NCBI RefSeq assembly: GCF_900327275.1
Contig: NZ_LS398548.1
Coordinates: forward strand, 1,550,001 to 1,614,000
Reading direction: 5' to 3'
Source of the DNA: Orientia tsutsugamushi
GTDB taxonomy: Bacteria; Pseudomonadota; Alphaproteobacteria; Rickettsiales; Rickettsiaceae
Length of the DNA stretch: 64,000 bases
A model generated the notes under the pieces. The model was not told where the DNA came from and ran no database searches. It saw nothing but the letters and a program-made list of their open reading frames with translations. How positions within the stretch are numbered: the first letter of the stretch is position 1; every line of letters starts with the position of its first letter. The position numbers and the translations under genes are program-made. Shown piece by piece: positions 56,325 to 64,000 of the stretch.

Positions 56325-57761
56325 ATGGAAAAAGATCTTGCAAAGATTGCTCCAAGTAATATTCAGGCAGAGCAAATGATACTTGGTGCAATTCTGATTA
56401 ACAATCGTGCGCTATATAACATTAACGAATTTTTACTGCCGGAACATTTTTATGAACCATTACATGGTAAAATATACAAGTCAATTAATCTCATTATTAG
56501 TAAAGGAATTAGCGCTACTGTAATTTCGCTCAAAAATATGCTAGGCAATGAACTCGCATTTGAGGAAATAGGTGGAGTGGATTATCTAGCTAAACTTACA
56601 ACGTTAGCATTAAGTATAGTTAATGTTAATGAGTACGGCAAAATAGTATATGATCTTGCGCTGAGGCGTTATTTAATTGAAATTGGAGAAAAAATAGTAA
56701 CAAATGCATATTCTTCTACTTTAGCAGATTTAGCTATAACTCAGATCGAAACTGCTGAATCTCAATTATATGATCTAGGTTCAAGAGGAACTTTAAGTAA
56801 AGGATTTACAAAATTACAAACTTCAATTGAAGAATCATGGACATCAATTTCATCTGCTATTAAAAATAAAAACTCTATTAACGGTATTAGTAGTGGACTA
56901 CTTGACCTTGATTCAAAGCTTGGAGGATTTAAAAATTCTGACCTAATAATATTAGCTGGCAGGCCATCAATGGGTAAAACTGCTTTAGGAGTTAACTTAG
57001 CAATAAATGCTTGTAAATATTTTCTTACTCAAAAAAATACTAAAGATAATGTAGTGCCATCAGTTGGATTCTTTTCTTTAGAAATGTCATCTCAGCAAAT
57101 CTCTACTCGAATTCTTTCTATAGAATCAGAAATTAATAGCTCTGCATTATTTAACGGTAAAATAGATGAACAAGATGTTGATAAGTTAAAGACTGTACAA
57201 GACCAAATACAAAAGTGGAATTTTTTTATAGATGATGCTCCAGCAATCTCGATATCTGCAATTAGATCTCGAGCTCGTAGACTTAAACGTACTCATAATT
57301 TAGCAATATTATTTATTGATTATTTACAGCTAATAAAAATTGATTCCAGAGGAAGTCAGTATAATCGAGTACAGGAGATTTCTGAAATTACTCAGAGCTT
57401 AAAAGCTCTTGCTAAAGAGCTCAATATTTCAATCATTGCGTTATCTCAATTGTCTAGAGCTGTAGAACAAAGGACAGATAAAAAGCCTATTCTCTCAGAT
57501 CTACGAGAATCAGGTTCAATTGAACAGGATGCAGATATTGTAATGCTCATATATCGGGACGAATATTATCTATCTAGATCAGAACCAGATCCAGGTACTC
57601 GAGAACACATAGAATGGAAAGCTAGACAAAATAAATGTTATAACACTGCTGAAATAATTGTTGCTAAACACCGTAATGGTCCGGTTGGTACAGTGAAGTT
57701 GCACTATAATAGTAGGTATTCTAAATTTGGCAATATTGTTAAAAACTATCAGCAAGCTTAA
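56325..57761 (+). CDS. dnaB: Replicative DNA helicase DnaB (right arm)
   Basis: The 478-aa product is nearly the same as the left-arm DnaB. It has the same N-terminal domain, Walker A GRPSMGKT, Walker B ILFIDYLQLI and C-terminal motifs, all intact. Differences cluster in one patch after YYLSRSEP, where right reads DPGTREHIEWKAR and left reads HPDSMEYEEWFIK. Two residues near the N-terminus are absent. Being intact in both arms suggests selection or recent duplication. Confidence 0.92.
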   Translation: MEKDLAKIAPSNIQAEQMILGAILINNRALYNINEFLLPEHFYEPLHGKIYKSINLIISKGISATVISLKNMLGNELAFEEIGGVDYLAKLTTLALSIVNVNEYGKIVYDLALRRYLIEIGEKIVTNAYSSTLADLAITQIETAESQLYDLGSRGTLSKGFTKLQTSIEESWTSISSAIKNKNSINGISSGLLDLDSKLGGFKNSDLIILAGRPSMGKTALGVNLAINACKYFLTQKNTKDNVVPSVGFFSLEMSSQQISTRILSIESEINSSALFNGKIDEQDVDKLKTVQDQIQKWNFFIDDAPAISISAIRSRARRLKRTHNLAILFIDYLQLIKIDSRGSQYNRVQEISEITQSLKALAKELNISIIALSQLSRAVEQRTDKKPILSDLRESGSIEQDADIVMLIYRDEYYLSRSEPDPGTREHIEWKARQNKCYNTAEIIVAKHRNGPVGTVKLHYNSRYSKFGNIVKNYQQA

Positions 57762-57904
57762 TAAACACTAGATTATGCATAAATGAAAAAATGCTTGTCC
57801 AAAAAAAAATTACAGCAAAATTTTACTCATTAACACCAGAGATATGCAACTTAAGATTAATTTTAGCATCGTGATAACTGAATTCAAAAAAATTATAATT
57901 TAAT

Positions 57905-57994
57905 TTGCTTCTTTTCCAGTTTTTATCTGGGATTGGAGTATACAAAAAGTTTAAATTATGGTATAATTTATTAATAACTATTTAGAGGTGGACA
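57905..57994 (+). promoter_or_regulatory. HD-gene leader: hairpin plus extended -10 (right arm, type 2)
   Basis: CCAG (57916-57919) and CTGG (57927-57930) form a hairpin. TATAAT at 57962-57967 is preceded by ATGG, an extended -10. AGAGGTGG is the ribosome-binding site for the ATG at 57995. Confidence 0.65.
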
Positions 57995-58570
57995 ATGATA
58001 GATTTTTATAGTGAGAGCTTAATAAATAAGCTGTTCAGAACCAACATAAGATTTAACACCAAAATTGATCTTGATAGAGTTGAAAAAGCAATACTTTACG
58101 CTAAAAAATATCATGGCCAGCAAAAGAGAGATACTGGAGGACTATACTATACACATCCATTGAAAGTAGCGTACATGGTATCAGACTACAGCTCTGAAAC
58201 AGATACAATTATTACTGCAATACTACATGATACACTTGAAGACACAAAACTAACTAAAGAAAGAATAAGGTACGAATTTGGCGCTAATATTGCAGAACAG
58301 GTTTCAGACCTTACCAGAGTTAGGGATAATAAGAAAATCAGTGCTATGGAAATGATACAAATATTACGCAGCCAAAATAAAACAGAACTATTACTGATCA
58401 AACTTTTTGATAGATTCCATAATATTACAACTATATTCATCAAACCTCCTCACAAAAGGCAAGAAATAATATTTGAAACTCAGCAAGAATTTATAGCTCT
58501 TGCTGAATACCTTAAACTACCAGAGATTGGAGAACGCTTAAGCGAATATTGTAAACTTCATGCTAGTTAA
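57995..58570 (+). CDS. Small SpoT-like HD hydrolase, type 2 (right arm)
   Basis: The 191-aa product mirrors 51142-51714 with scattered substitutions and one extra Gly. It keeps all HD residues: AKKYHGQQKRDTGG, YYTHPLKVAYM, ILHDTLED, LFDRFHNI. There is no synthetase domain. The start is fixed by AGAGGTGG. The ankyrin gene follows after 37 bases. Confidence 0.82.
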   Translation: MIDFYSESLINKLFRTNIRFNTKIDLDRVEKAILYAKKYHGQQKRDTGGLYYTHPLKVAYMVSDYSSETDTIITAILHDTLEDTKLTKERIRYEFGANIAEQVSDLTRVRDNKKISAMEMIQILRSQNKTELLLIKLFDRFHNITTIFIKPPHKRQEIIFETQQEFIALAEYLKLPEIGERLSEYCKLHAS

Positions 58571-58607
58571 AATGTAGTAAATAATTGAGAATGAAAGGAT
58601 TAAATAT

Positions 58608-59252
58608 ATGATATTAAAATCTAAGACTAAGTATACCTTACATAGCGCTATTCAAGATGGTGATATTAAAAAAGTGAAGCAGCTTATTAATAAGGATATT
58701 ACACTTGTCAATTCAAAATATAAAGATGGCACTACTGCTTTATCTGTAGCTTTGAAATATAAGAATCTACCTATTGCCGAGATTTTACTAAGCAATGGAG
58801 CTAACGTAAACGCACAAGATAATGATGGGCACACTGCTTTACATCTCGTTGTTGACACAATTCAAGTATATTATGAATTTTTCGAAAAATATCCTACCTA
58901 TTGCAATGATCATATAGCATTACTGCTAAAATATAATGCTGATGTAAATATCGAGAATAATCAAGGTAATACACCTTTATCTGATGCTGTTGAATGCAAA
59001 TGTGTAGAACCTTTAGCAATTATGCTAAAACATAATTCTACTGGTATTAATAAAAAATATGATGAAGGAGAAACACTACTACATATTGCTGTTCGTAATG
59101 ATATCGTAGATGTTATACAGCTTTTGATTGATTATGGAGCAGATATTGATGCAAAAGATGATAACGGCATGACTACTATAGATTATGCTGCTAAAAGCGG
59201 TAATACAGATGTATTCAACTTTCTAACTGAACAATCGGTCCCATGGTATTAG
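58608..59252 (+). CDS. Ankyrin-repeat protein (right arm)
   Basis: The 214-aa product differs from the left-arm copy (50463-51107) at only a few residues, for example LLSNGANVNA for LLNNEANVNA. It has the same ~six ankyrin repeats and no signal peptide. It is intact in both arms. Confidence 0.86.
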   Translation: MILKSKTKYTLHSAIQDGDIKKVKQLINKDITLVNSKYKDGTTALSVALKYKNLPIAEILLSNGANVNAQDNDGHTALHLVVDTIQVYYEFFEKYPTYCNDHIALLLKYNADVNIENNQGNTPLSDAVECKCVEPLAIMLKHNSTGINKKYDEGETLLHIAVRNDIVDVIQLLIDYGADIDAKDDNGMTTIDYAAKSGNTDVFNFLTEQSVPWY

Positions 59253-59299
59253 GTTTCAACAGATAGCTAATATGTTAATGCTAATAAAGAGAAGTTAAT

Positions 59300-59848
59300 A
59301 TGAATGTTTTGAAATCACTTTTACAACCGTGTTATGCTGTTATATTAGCATTCGTTGTATTATCTTCACCATCGATATGTACAGCGAATAATAATGTAAA
59401 CTTCAATGCTTTCAAAGATAGTATTGATACTTCACAATTCTATATAAAATTTTCAACTGGTATTGCTGCTAGCTACGATACATTAGAAGCTGGAATTGGT
59501 TATAGATTAAATCGGCACAGAATGGATGTAAGATTAGGATTTATGTGTCATCACAACTGTAGAGATAACTTTATTCAAGGAAATTATTATTACAATATAA
59601 TTGAAGGTAACAAAGCATCAATTGTTGTTACAGGTGGCCTAGTATCAGCTTTCAATAGTGATAGCGATACTGGTATAGACTTAGGAGTTGGAACAGCAAT
59701 AAACTTATCAAGAGATACATATTTAGACGGAGTTGGTACAACAATAAACTTAGCAAGAGATACATATTTAGACATTGAATGTAGCACAATAGCTAACTAT
59801 ACACCACTTCCTATTTATATACGATTTGGATTGCGGGTTCACATTTAA
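59300..59848 (+). CDS. Predicted outer-membrane beta-barrel protein with strand duplication (right arm)
   Basis: The 182-aa product matches the left-arm gene at 49910: signal peptide AVILAFVVLSSPSICTA and alternating strand-like segments. A 15-residue piece, GVGTAINLSRDTYLD, is followed by a near-copy, GVGTTINLARDTYLD. The left arm has only one. An even number of added strands could be tolerated by a barrel. Start ATG behind GAGAAG. Confidence 0.6.
   Translation: MNVLKSLLQPCYAVILAFVVLSSPSICTANNNVNFNAFKDSIDTSQFYIKFSTGIAASYDTLEAGIGYRLNRHRMDVRLGFMCHHNCRDNFIQGNYYYNIIEGNKASIVVTGGLVSAFNSDSDTGIDLGVGTAINLSRDTYLDGVGTTINLARDTYLDIECSTIANYTPLPIYIRFGLRVHI
59684..59773 (+). repeat. 45-bp tandem duplication in the barrel gene
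   Basis: Two 45-bp units (59684-59728 and 59729-59773) begin GGAGTTGG and end TATTTAGAC. They differ at a few positions. The left arm has a single unit, so the duplication followed, or was lost after, the arm duplication. Confidence 0.9.
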
Positions 59849-59851
59849 TAA

Positions 59852-60661
59852 CTAGCAAGTTTTATAGTTAGTAATGATTAGCTCATTAACAGGATTGCGT
59901 TGTTCATTGATTGAGTATACGACTGTAACGGTATTGATATTAAAATCTTTGTATAAGTCTCTAATAAAGGCAGTATTATTATTTGAGATCATAATCTTAA
60001 CACCTTTATTTGTTAATTCTTGGACAAAATCCCGTAATCTAATTTGATCTTTTTCATCAAATGGAAGTCTAGTGTAGAACCTTTCTCCAGATTTATGATA
60101 AGGAGGATCGAAATAAACGAAGTCACCTTTTTTAGGTTCTATAAATGAAAAATCTGTAGCATAAATTGATACACCATGTAGAAGGCTGCTGCATTGGTTT
60201 ATTCTAGATGCAATATGGAGTTTAATGTAGCATTCACCAGAAAATGTTTGAGCAGATTGTCCATTTTTGTAGACTCTATAAATTCCCCTAAAAGAGTATT
60301 TATTAAGATATATAAATTTTGCGGTAATCTCATTCGGATTATTACTATATTTGTTTTTAACTTTATAATAATAATCCTTCGAATGATGTTTGTGATATAA
60401 ACTCAGTAATCTATTGACCTCATTAGGATTATTTTTAACAGCATTATAGCTAGTAATTAAATCAAGATTGATGTCAGACAAAAAACATTGTTTAAAAAGA
60501 TGCCTAACTTGAAAAAATAAAGCACCGCCACCAAGGAATGGTTCATAGTAATTATAGTGTGGACCTTGAGGAAGATGTTCTATTAATTTATTAACAATTC
60601 TTCGTTTACTACCAATCCAATGAAGAAAAGGCTTAGACTTATTAGCAACAGCTACTGACAC
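59852..60661 (-). CDS. dam: DNA adenine methylase, Dam type (right arm)
   Basis: The 269-aa product is almost identical to the left-arm methylase (49097-49906), for example KKGDFVYFDPPY for QQNDFVYFDPPY. All D12-class motifs are kept. It reads against its neighbours here too. The GTG start and the upstream region with ATTATACCA are shared with the left arm. Confidence 0.88.
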   Translation of the reverse strand: MSVAVANKSKPFLHWIGSKRRIVNKLIEHLPQGPHYNYYEPFLGGGALFFQVRHLFKQCFLSDINLDLITSYNAVKNNPNEVNRLLSLYHKHHSKDYYYKVKNKYSNNPNEITAKFIYLNKYSFRGIYRVYKNGQSAQTFSGECYIKLHIASRINQCSSLLHGVSIYATDFSFIEPKKGDFVYFDPPYHKSGERFYTRLPFDEKDQIRLRDFVQELTNKGVKIMISNNNTAFIRDLYKDFNINTVTVVYSINEQRNPVNELIITNYKTC

Positions 60662-61034
60662 ATGAAGTTTAATTAATTTCTGTTAGTTGAATCTCTATTG
60701 AGATTATACCAGAAAACAGCTTGTAATGCTAGTAATAATAACGCTTACAAGACTTTTTATGTATCCTTTTTGAATAAGATTTATTATTGATTATAACCAT
60801 AAGTAAGGAATGTAATAATTTTACATCAGCATTAGATTATTATGCAAAAATTTAACCTAAAAATTAAAAGATTTTAATAGACTAATAAAAATTATAATGC
60901 TACTCTATACCTTATATTATCTAGGTTTCAAAACTTTGATGATAATGATCTGAAGATTAAATAAAACAAAGGGTTGAACTTTTGAAATTAATCTTCAGAA
61001 ACCATTTTTTAAACAAAAATAGTAGGGGAATTCT
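60662..61034. other. Divergent intergenic region, dam / kinase-like B (right arm)
   Basis: This mirrors 48731-49096. It contains the dam -10 (TATAAT on the minus strand at 60703-60708) with its overlapping 6-bp hairpin. The kinase-like gene has AGGGGAA before its ATG. No ORF is supported. Confidence 0.5.
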
Positions 61035-61763
61035 ATGCCTATTCAAGACGAAGGTCAAAATAAAATCAATAAATTAACCGAAAAATTATCTACAGAGGGA
61101 ATTAATAGCACAACAATAAAACAGATAGACGCTGAATTGCAAAAACTATACTTTCAGCTAGAGGAATCTGAGCAAGTAAGCATAAATTGCATAGAGTGGA
61201 TACAATATTTTAGGCTAATAGTAAATAACTACGACAGAAAAAAAGTAAATATAATAGCTTCTCTAAATGGAATGATTTTTTTATTTAGACAATACATAGC
61301 ATCAACGAATGTAAGGATTGAAACATTTAACATAGAATCGCTAATAAATAATTCTGTTATCAGAATGAGGAAAAATTTTGAGAATGAGAATATAAATCTA
61401 AATGTTCAAAATGACATAAAGCCGATTCTGATTGGAGACAGTTTCAGAATAAAAGCAGTAATAAGCCAGTTAATTGGTAGTGCGGTTATAAATAGTAGCA
61501 AGAATAGCAAGATTATTGTCAACGTCAATCAGAATTCAGAAATATTACAATTTACAGTACAAAACATAGGACTAAGCACTTCTAAAGAAAAATTAGAAAG
61601 AATAAATGCTGAACTAGAGAATACGAATTTGGTAATGTATCAAGAACTAGGAGAAGGATTAGCATTTATAAAACATCTTACACATCAGATGAAAGGAAAT
61701 CTACGAGTGAAAGAGCGCAATAATTATGTAACTTTTTCATTTGATGTACCAACAATAGTTTGA
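61035..61763 (+). CDS. Histidine-kinase-like protein B, degenerate (right arm)
   Basis: The 242-aa product mirrors 48002-48730 with a few changes (NNSVIRMRKNF for NNTVIRMREHF). The same features hold: no phospho-accepting His, G1 reduced to QNIGLSTS, a G2-like ELGEGLAFIKHL. The degenerate motif is identical in both arms, which argues that it is a stable state and not a sequencing error. Confidence 0.65.
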   Translation: MPIQDEGQNKINKLTEKLSTEGINSTTIKQIDAELQKLYFQLEESEQVSINCIEWIQYFRLIVNNYDRKKVNIIASLNGMIFLFRQYIASTNVRIETFNIESLINNSVIRMRKNFENENINLNVQNDIKPILIGDSFRIKAVISQLIGSAVINSSKNSKIIVNVNQNSEILQFTVQNIGLSTSKEKLERINAELENTNLVMYQELGEGLAFIKHLTHQMKGNLRVKERNNYVTFSFDVPTIV

Positions 61764-61784
61764 ATTATTCTTTAGGAGAATGCT

Positions 61785-62642
61785 ATGAAAGAAAAGAAGA
61801 AAACAATTAACCAATGGATGGTACAAATTCCTCCAATACCAATTAAGTTGGTGAATGGAGAGAGTGAGAATATCGATGAATATATGGAAATAATAACAAA
61901 GCTAAGAAAAGCGAAGTATCAGGTCGAGGTAGCTGAATCATTGAAAGAATATTGTACAGATTTAATACAGGAGATTAAATATAGATTTAATATTGCAACG
62001 AGTGAAATTGCAAGGCTAGCAAGCGAGATCATGTTAAATGATTCGGAAAATAAAGATAAGCTGAAAACAATATTAAATCGATCAACAAATCTTCAAGAGT
62101 ACTGTAATGATGTAGTTTACACGCTTAGAAGCGAAATTGAGAATGAAAATTTATGTTTAAAAAAATTTAGCATACAAAAGCTAGTAAAGAATGCCGTTAG
62201 GCGACTAGAAGACATTGCAAAAGAGAAAGATATAAAAATCAATTACAATTTTCAGTACAAAATGAAGGATATTGTGATTGGAAATAGTGATCATTTACAG
62301 GCTATATTAAGTCAATTAATAGGAAGCGTCATTAGATTTAATCACAGCTGCCAGGTTATAATTACAGTTCATTTGTTTACTGTAAAAAATTATATAAAAA
62401 GCGATAACATACTACAATTTAGAATACACGATACAGGAAGCGGTATTTCAAAAGAAAAATTAGGGAATATAAAAGCTAAATTAGCTGATTTTGAATTGGT
62501 ACGAGACTATCCGCTAATGCTGGAATCAGGATTATGGTTTGTAAATTACCTTATTAATCAACTTAATGGAGAAATGGAAATAGAAAGCGAAAAAGACAAG
62601 TTTACAACCATTACTTGCAATATTCCAGTACAACTTTTTTAA
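61785..62642 (+). CDS. Histidine-kinase-like ATPase protein A (right arm)
   Basis: The 285-aa product appears identical in sequence to the left-arm copy at 47123-47980. It has the HDTGSGIS box and the G2-like LESGLWFVNYLI, and lacks the phospho-accepting His. It follows protein B by 21 bases behind TTTAGGAGAATGCT, so the two are translated from one transcript. Perfect conservation between arms contrasts with the diverged HD and initiator genes. Confidence 0.72.
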   Translation: MKEKKKTINQWMVQIPPIPIKLVNGESENIDEYMEIITKLRKAKYQVEVAESLKEYCTDLIQEIKYRFNIATSEIARLASEIMLNDSENKDKLKTILNRSTNLQEYCNDVVYTLRSEIENENLCLKKFSIQKLVKNAVRRLEDIAKEKDIKINYNFQYKMKDIVIGNSDHLQAILSQLIGSVIRFNHSCQVIITVHLFTVKNYIKSDNILQFRIHDTGSGISKEKLGNIKAKLADFELVRDYPLMLESGLWFVNYLINQLNGEMEIESEKDKFTTITCNIPVQLF

Positions 62643-62654
62643 TCAAATTAATTC

Positions 62655-62742
62655 GCTTCTTTCCCAGTTTTTATCTGGGATTGAAGTATATAAAAAGTTT
62701 AATTTATTGTATAATTTATTAAAGATTATTTAGAGATGAAAA
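62655..62742 (+). promoter_or_regulatory. HD-gene leader: hairpin plus TATAAT (right arm, type 1)
   Basis: CCCAG (62663-62667) and CTGGG (62675-62679) form a hairpin over TTTTTAT. TATAAT follows at 62710-62715 and AGAGATG before the ATG. The hairpin begins 20 bases after the kinase-like stop, so it may terminate that transcript and start the next. Confidence 0.65.
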
Positions 62743-63327
62743 ATGATAGACTTTTATAGCGAAAGCTTACTAAATAAGCTGTTTGAAACCAACGTAAGAT
62801 TTGACACTAAAATTGATCTTGATAAAGTTGAAAAAGCAATATTTTATGCTAAAAAATATCATGGTCAGCAAAAGAGAGATACAGGAGAACTATACTACAC
62901 ACATCCATTAGAAGTAGCTTATATGGTTGCATACTACAGCTTTGAAACAGATACGATTATTACAGCAATACTACATGATACTATCGAAGACACAACACTA
63001 ACCAAAGAAAAGATTGTTAAGGTATTCGGTAGAAAAATTGCGGAACAGGTTTCAGATCTCACCAGGATTAAGGATAATAAAAAAATTAGTTCTAGAGAGA
63101 TGATTCAAACATTATATAACCGAAATAAAACAGAACTATTATTAATTAAGCTTTTCGACCGATTCCATAATATTCAGACCGTATCAATAAAACCTTATGA
63201 AAAAAGACAAGAAATCATACTAGAAACGCAGCAAGAATTTATACCTCTTGCTAAGTACCTTAATCTACCAGAAATTGCTATAGAGCTAAATAAATACTGT
63301 GAGCTTTATGTTAAAACTAAAGTTTAA
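62743..63327 (+). CDS. Small SpoT-like HD hydrolase, type 1 (right arm)
   Basis: The 194-aa product mirrors 46444-47022. The catalytic motifs (YYTHPLEVAYM, ILHDTIED, LFDRFHNI) are the same. A patch differs: IVKVFGRKIAEQ against IGQEFGHNIAEQ, and LYNRNK against FYRQNK. The C-terminus is VKTKV in place of TTK. It is intact. Confidence 0.82.
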   Translation: MIDFYSESLLNKLFETNVRFDTKIDLDKVEKAIFYAKKYHGQQKRDTGELYYTHPLEVAYMVAYYSFETDTIITAILHDTIEDTTLTKEKIVKVFGRKIAEQVSDLTRIKDNKKISSREMIQTLYNRNKTELLLIKLFDRFHNIQTVSIKPYEKRQEIILETQQEFIPLAKYLNLPEIAIELNKYCELYVKTKV

Positions 63328-63432
63328 TAGGTGGTTAATGTAGTGAATTGCAGAAATTAAAATTCAATAAGAGAATGTTCATGTAAGTTATTTTGTTGTA
63401 TAATTAAAAAAGGTAGAAAAAATGAAAAACAT

Positions 63433-64000
63433 ATGCATTTATCAAGATTTCTAGATCCAAAGAATGATGTAGCATTTAAAAAGATATTTGGATCAGAAAA
63501 AAACAAGGACATACTAATACATTTTCTGAACGATATATTGTTGTTTGAAGGAAATAGAAAAATAATAGAAGTAGAGTTTTTAGGAACGATATTAGATGCA
63601 GACATAGCGTCCAAAAAAGAATCAATAGTAGATGTTTTGTGTAAAGATAAAAACGGTGCGCAATATATAATAGAAATGCAAGTAGATCCTACACAAGGAT
63701 TTGAAAAAAGAGCACAGTATTATGCAGCAAAAGCATATGGCAGGCAACCAAATAGAGGAAAAGAAGGAAAATACTCAGACCTAAAGGAAGTTATATTTAT
63801 AGCAATAGCAGATTATAAATTGTTTCCAAATAAAGAAGACTATATATCAAGGCATGTAATATTGGATAAAAAGACATATGAGCATGATCTAAAGGACTTT
63901 TCATTTACCTTTATAGAATTACCAAAATTTAAAAAAGATAAAGTGGAAGAGTTGAATAATATAACAGAGAAGTGGTGCTATTTTTTTAAACATGCAAAAG
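63433..64000 (+). CDS. Rpn-type PD-(D/E)XK nuclease (right arm, cut by window end)
   Basis: The frame starts at ATG 63433 (MHLSRFLDPKNDVAFKK) and is open to the window end (189 codons). It matches the left-arm gene at 45351-46325, with catalytic SIVDVLCKD and YIIEMQVD. Small differences occur, such as GNRKIIEVEFLG for GNRAITEVEFLG. The repeat-bearing C-terminus lies outside the window. Confidence 0.8.
   Translation, partial: MHLSRFLDPKNDVAFKKIFGSEKNKDILIHFLNDILLFEGNRKIIEVEFLGTILDADIASKKESIVDVLCKDKNGAQYIIEMQVDPTQGFEKRAQYYAAKAYGRQPNRGKEGKYSDLKEVIFIAIADYKLFPNKEDYISRHVILDKKTYEHDLKDFSFTFIELPKFKKDKVEELNNITEKWCYFFKHAK

Noticed and set aside
45351-64000. Palindrome as a pure assembly artefact
   Set aside because: The arms differ by substitutions, a codon deletion, a 45-bp duplication and local patches, so they are separate sequences; long reads would still be decisive.

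Overview
The window is very A+T-rich and made almost entirely of accessory DNA. It looks like an amplified conjugative element (RAGE, Rickettsiales amplified genetic element) of an Orientia tsutsugamushi-type rickettsia. I infer this from the gene content: F-type tra genes mixed with Ti-type traA and traD, a tyrosine integrase, TPR, ankyrin and LRR proteins, small SpoT-like HD hydrolases, degenerate histidine-kinase-like proteins, a Dam-type methylase, DnaB, Rpn nucleases, IS5 and IS982 elements and a group II intron. Many genes are multi-copy and decayed. I see no rRNA, tRNA, CRISPR array or core metabolic gene.

Layout. 1-647: IS5-family element cut by the window edge. 774-2910: SecA-like motor ATPase gene broken by one frameshift. 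3329-10026: decayed block traD(Ti) / LRR gene / group II intron / traA(Ti). 10193-10732: repeat-rich membrane protein. 10930-11360: primase remnant. 11369-12562: a 76-bp hairpin, a second IS5 copy and an IS982 remnant. 12759-14198: replication-initiator-like gene with a truncated 3' end, next to an integrase (14617-15846). 16015-33782: F-type conjugation operon in the order traL-E-K-(pilin)-B-V-C-W-(57 aa)-U-trbC-N-F-H-G-(TPR)-D. 33792-37485: Rpn nuclease and a broken helicase/primase gene. 37749-43632: intact traA / group II intron / traD, inverted relative to the first block. 43956-45158: second TPR protein.

45351-64000 is a giant inverted repeat. Each arm carries Rpn nuclease, HD hydrolase, kinase-like protein, kinase-like protein, dam (antisense), predicted beta-barrel protein, ankyrin protein, HD hydrolase, dnaB and initiator. 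The arms run about 45759-53462 and 56253-64000 and the right one leaves the window. They meet head-to-head around two different initiator alleles. The left allele has lost its 5' end and stops beside a 13-bp perfect hairpin.

How it could work together (inference): the integrase and TraA relaxase/helicase mobilise the element, and the Tra proteins with TraD form the mating channel. The initiator plus DnaB pair resembles a self-replication module. The HD, kinase-like, Dam, ankyrin and TPR genes are host- or stress-modulating cargo. Intact traA, traD(Ti), traC, traG and integrase stand beside degraded copies of the same functions, so the window records repeated insertion, inversion, recombination and decay.
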